From Phoronis australis (taxonomy: Eukaryota; Phoronida; Phoronidae): a stretch of 64,000 nt of DNA. The notes beneath the pieces are model-generated. The model searched no databases, was not told the origin of the DNA, and saw only the letters and a list, made by a program, of their open reading frames with translations. The stretch covers positions 4,229 to 68,228 of the forward strand of contig NMRA01000370.1 in NCBI GenBank assembly GCA_002633005.1. The letters run 5' to 3'. The number at the start of each line of letters is the position of its first letter. The first letter of the stretch is position 1. This document shows positions 60,001 through 64,000 of the stretch, in pieces. The translations under genes and the position numbers were made by a program.

Positions 60001-62876
60001 AAAGCTGACAGGTTGGAAATTTTTGCTTAGTTGGTTATGTGTATAGGCACCCCTCTATAGAGGGCCCCATTTCGTAGAAGGATGACAAGGCCAGTCTTTG
60101 GAGGGTCCTGTTTCTTAGAAAAAAGCAGTATTTACTCTCAGTGGTTACTGAGTTAAAAATATCTTTTGTTGTTTGCAAGTTATTCAGGGGCTTTTTGCCT
60201 TACTTCTCCTCCAAAATTTCAATGTATTTGAACCTACAAGACTGACTGTGACATCAGTATATTATGGTGGTTTCAATTATCCCTGAGACAATGTGGGTTT
60301 TGATAATGATCACTGGAGGTCAGATACATGTGCACATTGTACCAGACATGCCCAGGCCATGCACTGATCAGCTGGAACCATTTTTATGCTTTATTAATAT
60401 ATAGTTAAAACCTGACTCGAGAGTCTAGCAGTGTGGCCCAGTGGGACAACCCACGACCTCGAGTAAAGAAAGAAGCACCTAGATCAAACTAGGCCACACT
60501 GCCTCCTCTTTGTGAAAATATGTTAGAAGTTAAGATTCTTCAGGATACTTACTGGTGGTTTCTGTTCTATAAATTCGCACACTCTGGCAAAGTGGTTTTT
60601 CATCAGTGTGGTTTCCTATTTATGTTCAAAATTTTGGAATTAATATTTATTTCAAAGGCCTATGCTGAGGGTGCTATGTATATGGGGGTAGGGCAATTGG
60701 GCAATTAATACAAAATTGCCCCATTCAGAATTTCAGAGGGGGCTATGTGTATTAAGAGCTCTTGTGTGATATTTCACCAATTTATAATGGCGGGCAACTG
60801 AAATTTTATGTCCTCGTTTTTTTCTCAATACGTATGATCGATTGCAAGAAAATAATGCTTTGTCATTCTCAAATTCTGTTCCATAGTTACTACCAACACA
60901 CGATAGTTTGAAGAATTGCAATGTTAGTTGGCCTTTAAAAATGAAAAATGGTCAATTTGGCAATTATTTTTTTGCTGAAATTAGGGGTGTTTTCACTCAG
61001 CATGCAAGACACTCCTCAATTTTCTTTTCAAGCAAAGAATATAAAACACTGTTTGGATGCACCAGGGGACATTTTCGCCAACTTTTTAGTTTAGGTATCT
61101 CCATTATTTATTTTTGGCTCTTGCTAACTAAGACTGGTGATCTTAGTTCTCGATTTGCGTCCTGGGAAGTTTGCCAGGTCACCTTTGGTGAGTTGACTTA
61201 TTAAGACAAGTGTCGAACCCCAAGACCTGAACATTTTGGCACAAGACGAGTCACTCATGTTAGTGTATTCTCTCAGTCTTGTTTATTCTTGATTTCATAA
61301 TTTTGGCCATTTAACCGGTGTCATTATAAGTTCTTTGTTGGTTTCAGATCCTGTACCTAGTGATTTGGCCAAGAACGAGAGCTATCTGAACTTGAACGAA
61401 CTGGTCACCACGGAACAAATTGACACCTCCTTGACCATGGGCAAGACATCCATTTTGGACAGATTTACTGCAGGAAATAAGGAAGGTGACACATCTAAAA
61501 CCTGCCCCTCTTCATTTGACAGTTGTTCATTGGGCGAGGCAAGGAATGAAGCTGTGAATGGATATTTACAGAGTGCAGTGCCACCTGATGGTCTCATAGG
61601 TCCTGAGTTAGGTGTCGACAAGTCAGTATTTTTTGAAAATTGTCTCGACAGCTATTTGGGATCGGAAACGAGTTCACAGGAGATGCCCTCTGGTTGCAAA
61701 AATTTAAACCCAGCTACCGGTATTTCTGCTGCATACAGTTGTACAGCTCCAGCTGAAGCAGATGACAAATTACGCAGACTGAGTGTGGACAATATTGAAG
61801 AGCTGGACAGGAGTAGCATTCGAGGTGGTTGTGAAAATTCCAGTGTTGATGGTGAACGTGACCTCAGAAAGCCAGGGGTAATCTCAGCTGAGGAAGCTAC
61901 TAGTTGTACTAACAATCAAGACAGCATTTTCAGTTTTGTTGGAAACGGCAAGGAACGGGTTCGGATCCCAAAACTGACATTTTCAAAGACCAAAGTGAAG
62001 AACATTGAGACGTCTTATGACGGTATTATGCAAGATTATTTAACGATTTGCCGCAGTGGTGAATCACATAGTGCTATTGATAAGGCAGGTGGTGGTGTGA
62101 GTTATGGTGATCAATCTGCCGATGGTGATACAAAAGTTGCTGGCATGGACAGAGGTCAGTTGAAATGTTACGAAGTTGGACTCATTGAACAAGTGTCTGG
62201 CCTCTTGGAAAGTGTGTACATTGATTATTTGACGGTCTCCAGATTCTGTCACATGACGGGTCAATCTTCGGTTGCATGTCGACCCTTCCATTTTCTACAT
62301 CAGCGAGAGTCGTTGAGAGAATGTGATGTAGGACAACCAAAACCATTGTTTGAGAAGTCAACACAAACTGAAGCCGTTGGAGATTTGGGTTTACAGACAA
62401 TGGATTCTTGTGGAAAATCAGCAAACTTTGATTTGTCAAGTGGGAGACACTATGATTCAGGGTTGCTCATGACAACGGAATTGTCAAATCCAGGTAATGA
62501 TTCCTCCAGTGAAGATTTGGAGAGCGATAGCTGCTCAGATTTGACAGAATGTTCTGATAAGGATAGTGATGAGTGGAGTGAAACTGAACTTTCAGGTTTA
62601 GCTGGAACTCATGCTGGTTATTGTCCGGAATGTGACCCTCAGGATTGCCAGACTTATGAAAATAACCCAGACGACAGTTACTGTTTGCCGTCTCAGTCAT
62701 GCTGCTGTCATGGTAACGGTTGCGTAAACAACGACATGGGTCATGGGAATCAACCGTATGAGGACCATGGTGTGTGGGGTATCTACCCATGCTCGAGCAC
62801 GATGTACAGTGCATTGTGTCAAAGTTATTATACTCAAGCTATGTCCTGGCAAGGTTGGAAGTCGCACAAGTCATAA
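42083..62876 (+). CDS. DDX20: DEAD-box RNA helicase DDX20 / Gemin3, complete
   Basis: Ten coding exons: 42083-42293, 43695-43789, 44094-44262, 44920-45031, 46404-46546, 46869-47007, 49376-49517, 50365-50470, 51918-52019, 61348-62876; 915 aa, all phases consistent. Helicase motifs occur in order: Q motif around Q59, motif I AKSGTGKT (76-83), Ia PTRE (108-111), GSPG, motif II DEAD (181-184), III SAT (212-214), [18 protein letters not shown] (338-343), [12 protein letters not shown] (364-373). The [14 protein letters not shown] and LEEGFQEQI segments are typical of DDX20. Gemin3 is the helicase of the SMN complex, which loads Sm rings on snRNAs; ATPase and RNA-unwinding roles are by homology. 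The donors of introns 1 and 2 (GTATTA, GTTAGG) are weak but dictated by phase. Intron 9 (9.3 kb) contains another gene in antisense. A second in-frame ATG at 42092 could also start translation. Confidence 0.95.
42294..43694. other. DDX20 intron 1, repeat-rich
   Basis: It contains the fold-back at 42455-42871 and a reverse copy of the repeat seen at 40560. I see no exon; the remainder is A/T-rich without recognisable structure. Confidence 0.5.
42455..42871. repeat. Long imperfect fold-back element
   Basis: Two arms of about 170-190 bp are inverted copies. The left has GATGCCTGCGCCAAACCGAAG and TTACTGCCAGTAATTT; the right has AAATACTGGCAGTAATTTGG and CAGTTTGGTACAGGCATC. Inner arms share TTGACGACAAT / ATTGTCGTCAA. 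The short unpaired centre has the shape of a fold-back MITE. Confidence 0.65.
45032..45345 (+). mobile_element. tRNA-derived SINE-like sequence with duplicated head
   Basis: From about 45079, GAGACGGTGCGGTTCAGCGG resembles a pol III A box and GGGTTTAAATCCTGG a B box about 35 bp further on. A unique body follows and ends in A-rich AATAAATAATTTAAATAAAA. The first ~47 bp (GAGTGTGTAAGGAGAC through TTTGAACT/CCGAACT) occur twice in tandem, from 45032 and 45079. It lies directly downstream of DDX20 exon 4, so the exon donor GTGAGT overlaps the duplicated head. Confidence 0.5.
47135..47353. repeat. Fold-back element 1 in DDX20 intron 6
   Basis: TTTTCAACGTTTCGTCTTTT...TTAGACATCATCA is mirrored by TGATGATGTCTAATGAAAAG...CGAAACGTTGAA; the arms continue through CCTAAA.TGTTGTAAAT and GTTGGCACTTG. 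Arms are about 75 bp around a ~70 bp centre. Confidence 0.65.
47424..47766. repeat. Fold-back element 2 in DDX20 intron 6
   Basis: TTTTCCTGACTTGTTTCGAGG at the left is mirrored by CTCAAAACTTGTCAGGAAAA at the right. Inner matches include GAATGAGGA/TTCTCATTC and TTTACATCAT/ATGATGTAAA. Both fold-backs share TTTTCCTGACTT-like edges and are adjacent, so they may be parts of one complex element. Confidence 0.65.
52840..53090. repeat. TTACGGTAAAA-family relative, uninterrupted
   Basis: It contains CATATTCTAGAAATAGGCAAT, then GTACATTTAAAACATATTGTCCG and, near the end, CCCAAATTACAGAGACTGTCCC, in the same order as the split copy at 22600-23965. It provides the empty-site comparison for the nested element there. 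Confidence 0.6.
53340..53860 (-). pseudogene. Fragment of a non-LTR retrotransposon reverse transcriptase (C-terminal)
   Basis: The minus-strand frame, open from about 53860, reads [19 protein letters not shown]..., then [31 protein letters not shown] and VPTYLSHNL. This is the conserved C-terminal end of CR1/L2/Jockey-type LINE ORF2. The catalytic reverse transcriptase domain is missing, so it is a 5'-truncated dead copy. AATAAAGTTTATTATTATTA on the minus strand near 53375-53395 looks like its 3' tail. It lies just downstream of the TRIM-like gene on the same strand. Confidence 0.75.
53928..57230 (-). CDS. TRIM-like RING/B-box protein with FG-rich repeats inserted in the RING
   Basis: A single uninterrupted frame of 1100 codons, antisense within DDX20 intron 9. 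RING first half: C28, C31, C43, H45, C48, C51 in [20 protein letters not shown]. The final RING pair is C748-P-I-C751, followed by [13 protein letters not shown], the usual TRIM post-RING segment. Between them lie ~696 residues rich in Thr/Lys/Gln, with a ~20-25 aa repeat of the type [12 protein letters not shown][11 protein letters not shown] (about 297-655). B-box 1-like Cys/His occupy 784-825, B-box 2 lies at about 854-886 (C854, H857, C865, C868, C873, C876, H881, H886) and a coiled coil at about 890-1000. No SPRY or NHL domain follows. TRIM proteins are usually ubiquitin ligases; activity here is uncertain because of the split RING. Met9 is an alternative start. I know of no named orthologue. 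Confidence 0.85.
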   Translation of the reverse strand: MTILQTSKMERKQLGSLLEEIGDDILACKLCHQRFTEPRILPCLHSFCTTCLTELIAISSKPASNNVKDNKKICQKTDETRLFRKPCMSMNIEQLKEKISTNGSLSTTLVDRQPDSASRQSESLKEQAIEDSKTSINNATATTTRPGFALATNRKKNKTTKAQLTGMTTTPLATTTATTRSSFGAIPPSFASISNRNNKAVSSNKLKNQKQENISPVTNTTAAELSLGAPATIPTHKPQTEGKLTSINDTSNARKKDSSIPPSHNKILAEKVEAEAKHFSADVNSRTPKQQNSRTIGTSFEISAMFRHTQKQEIPKTTVTTGLSFKTPAMFGNTPKQERAKTTVTTGLSFVTSAAFGHTPEQENIKTTRSSFETPAAFGHAPKQENAKTTATTGLSLERPAAFGHTPKQGNTKITATAGLSFGTPTAFEIGIKQGNVKMINSSDTLLDNQHQGNVTTGTNTAVGGFSFGTPTPIQTHKSQTEGKLNSINDASKNTGVKDSSPQPSRNEILAEKIEAATKLFSVDVDSRTPTVLAPDPKQGKVKTTATTGLSLRTAPMFAPIPKQENTKPTALTFLTSVEFAPASKKENAKTIATTGLSLETPAVSRHSPKQENTKTIAATTGLSFGTSPMFAPTPKQENAKTKTTIGLSFGTPALLREPSQQGFKFTLENIDKKPVLSFGPSAMLLPHKDSLKSPSLFRFTAVQKKSKQNNQKFPHTEKTTIRPMARHFYESKRQSRNGLKSWGQFQCPICCCHIKKPIGGVQTYPINFLLESAVTKTRRHLNCDICSHGKSLTVIAESKCLQCGDLLCDNCAKCHNLTKFTNDHLVVPLKDIFEGHTADAVKTDINPKWPLYCTQHYQQQDDYCMQCKTLICPVCKDISHANHKHKSLNTARDDVKLELRSSLDIVNSVLELCEATAKIVDIKENVLENSAIRIRHEIDQSISEWEKKVAVAGKRLRSEFNEKYGQAKKSLSRMKAINETHTERLRKLQEEIDAITASESSNPHEILGIEERIGERLVDTARADKDFLETVDCNINFSRLIVRPWLGQVSVPLVWPGPYQSRYKDGGWKTPESISETLSDRRDQKTNVCGNHPITSSSQ
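58605..58935. repeat. Partial copy of the TTACCGGGATTTTCC element
   Basis: It contains ACTGGGATTTTCCATGGATA, GCCCATGGCCGTGTATTTGGAAAATGAAAA and, further on, ACAAATAAACGCCCCACT, in the same order as 35754-36171. The right terminus is not preserved. Confidence 0.5.
60428..60502. repeat. Small hairpin, possibly SINE-derived
   Basis: AGCAGTGTGGCCCAGTGGG is followed by AGGCCACACTGCCTCC, with 11 bp perfect complementarity (GCAGTGTGGCC). The left arm resembles a pol III A box, but no convincing B box follows. Confidence 0.35.
61348..62876 (+). CDS. DDX20: DDX20 C-terminal exon (residues 407-915)
   Basis: A single 1.5 kb exon encodes the whole C-terminal tail, which in Gemin3 contacts SMN and Gemin partners. 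It opens with DPVPSDL, which follows the helicase core in this family. Conserved-looking islands are [13 protein letters not shown]...[13 protein letters not shown] (about residues 625-655) and a second Y-x-x-YL segment ([12 protein letters not shown]). A Ser/Asp/Glu-rich stretch follows, then a Cys-rich segment with eight Cys between 832 and 865, and an aromatic end ([13 protein letters not shown]) recalling the Tyr/Trp-rich end of vertebrate Gemin3. Low-complexity parts are likely disordered. Confidence 0.9.
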
Positions 62877-64000
62877 GTTAAAGGACCGTTTTTGATGGTA
62901 CATTTTGTAAAAATACATAAGATCCTTGCTCATCTTGGAAAAAAATATTCCTTGCGTGAATTTTACACAATAGTGATGTAAACGATCCGGGAAGAGGCCC
63001 ACATCTTGGTTCTGGTGTCACTGTCAATGGGCAAACTCAGTGGCTGACTCGCTATCGAATAGTGTCCTGTGTCACTTACTCCTGTCTGCTAATGCACATA
63101 AAAATAAATTTAGTAATTAGTGCCATGATTTGTCTGCTGTTATGGAGAGTCCTGGAGGTTGTAGAAATGAATACGGTAGCACTTGATAAGTCAGTTGTGC
63201 TCTTGTCAAGTTTTCACTTATCTTTGTCAAAGTTAGTGGTACTTGGTATAGTTTATGCGCTCCACCCTTCGTGGAAACCACAATAGCAGAGAAGGTCGGG
63301 TGAAAATATTTGGTTGGTAATGAAATCTTGTTTTAAGTTAGTCTGTGAGAACAAAAATTTTGTTTTAAATGATTTATTTTCCAGGTAAAGTTCTATATTC
63401 TATGGAATAACAGATAAAATTAATTATAGCTACTATGAATTGGCTTTCTGTCAAAATGCTGCTCACCCTTGCCATAGTAAAATTGGTCTCAGATTTAATA
63501 TTTCCAAAACTCGAAAGTCACCACTAATCTTAGTTGACACCAGGGGCTTTTTGACAGAGGGTTGGTTCATTGCAGCTTTAAATGCATAGGTTTGAAAAAA
63601 AATTGCTCCATCTCTGGTGATTTCCAAAATATGTAGTTGTGTAGTTTCAAGCTGTAGAAAACTTTGTGAAATGCATTTTACGAGACAGGAGCATAAATTG
63701 AACACAATAAATCTTAAACACAAATAAAAACAATAGCATTTATTGTGATAAACAAGTCAAATACATTCACCAGCAACATAATACCATAACGTAAACAAAA
63801 TTGCATTTCCCTTAACTCTTTATAATTACACGTAATGCTGCTTGTACATCCACCAAAGCACACAATTTATCAAGAGATAAACATTTCAGATTTTTTCATT
63901 AAGCATTATCTGCACGATAATCCACAAATGCTGAACACTTCCTCCCCAAAAAAAAAGGATTAAAAAACAACTGTAAGACATAGCGCTCCAATATTTGGTT
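62877..64000. other. DDX20 3' flank and unassigned sequence
   Basis: The first ~230 bp after the stop are probably DDX20 3' untranslated sequence. Beyond about 63130 I recognise no gene. A minus-strand open frame at 63463-63723 has no family character. TTTATT near 63739 would read AATAAA on the minus strand, so the 3' end of a neighbouring minus-strand gene is conceivable but unproven. Confidence 0.4.
63103..63108 (+). promoter_or_regulatory. DDX20: Candidate poly(A) signal of DDX20
   Basis: AATAAA 227 bp after the stop codon, followed by AGTAATTAGTGCC and T/G-rich sequence. It is the first canonical hexamer downstream of the DDX20 stop that I see. Confidence 0.5.

Larger units (their letters stand above)
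52020..61347. other. DDX20 intron 9 hosting an antisense gene
   Basis: This 9.3 kb intron contains, from left to right: a TTACGGTAAAA-family relative (52840-53090), a LINE fragment (53340-53860), the TRIM-like gene (53928-57230) and a partial TTACCGGGATTTTCC element (about 58605-58935). A small hairpin lies near 60430-60500 (GCAGTGTGGCC / GGCCACACTGC). I see no DDX20 exon in it. Confidence 0.6.

Noticed and set aside
60428-60502. tRNA gene
   Set aside because: There is an A-box-like string and a hairpin, but no cloverleaf, no anticodon stem and no credible B box.

Overview
This is a 64 kb window of an AT-rich animal genome. Short coding exons are separated by kilobase-scale introns with GT-AG splice sites. 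One intron carries U12-type AT-AC signals. There is a TRIM-type RING/B-box gene, a tRNA-derived SINE-like sequence and many short terminal-inverted-repeat (TIR) elements. The proteins look like those of a marine invertebrate, perhaps an invertebrate deuterostome (hemichordate, lancelet or echinoderm). That placement is inference; no diagnostic sequence fixes the species.

Four protein-coding genes can be supported. (1) About 5.3-20.1 kb, + strand: a FAM107 (DUF1151) actin-associated protein of about 235 aa in six coding exons, with two candidate alternative second exons. (2) 26.3-41.7 kb, - strand: a complete twinfilin of 347 aa in ten coding exons, every splice phase matching. Its third intron has AT-AC termini, an exact U12 donor and a U12 branch site. 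(3) 42.1-62.9 kb, + strand: a complete DDX20/Gemin3 DEAD-box helicase of 915 aa in ten coding exons. It is head-to-head with twinfilin, 342 bp between start codons. (4) 53.9-57.2 kb, - strand: an intronless 1100-codon TRIM-like gene nested antisense inside DDX20 intron 9. Its RING finger is interrupted between the sixth and seventh zinc ligands by about 700 residues of FG-rich, nucleoporin-like repeats. This is the most unusual object in the window.

FAM107 and twinfilin both act on actin, whereas Gemin3 belongs to the SMN/snRNP assembly machinery. I see no pathway linking all of them.

The remaining sequence is introns and intergenic DNA full of non-autonomous DNA elements. These include a 495 bp hAT-like element with a perfect 8 bp target duplication; two near-identical 1.4 kb TIR elements in direct orientation inside twinfilin; an element nested inside another repeat; two TA-flanked MITE copies; several long fold-backs; a fragment of a non-LTR retrotransposon just downstream of the TRIM-like gene; and several tandem arrays. 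Exon boundaries were set by hand from splice consensus, phase continuity and remembered family sequences. No alignment or database search was run.
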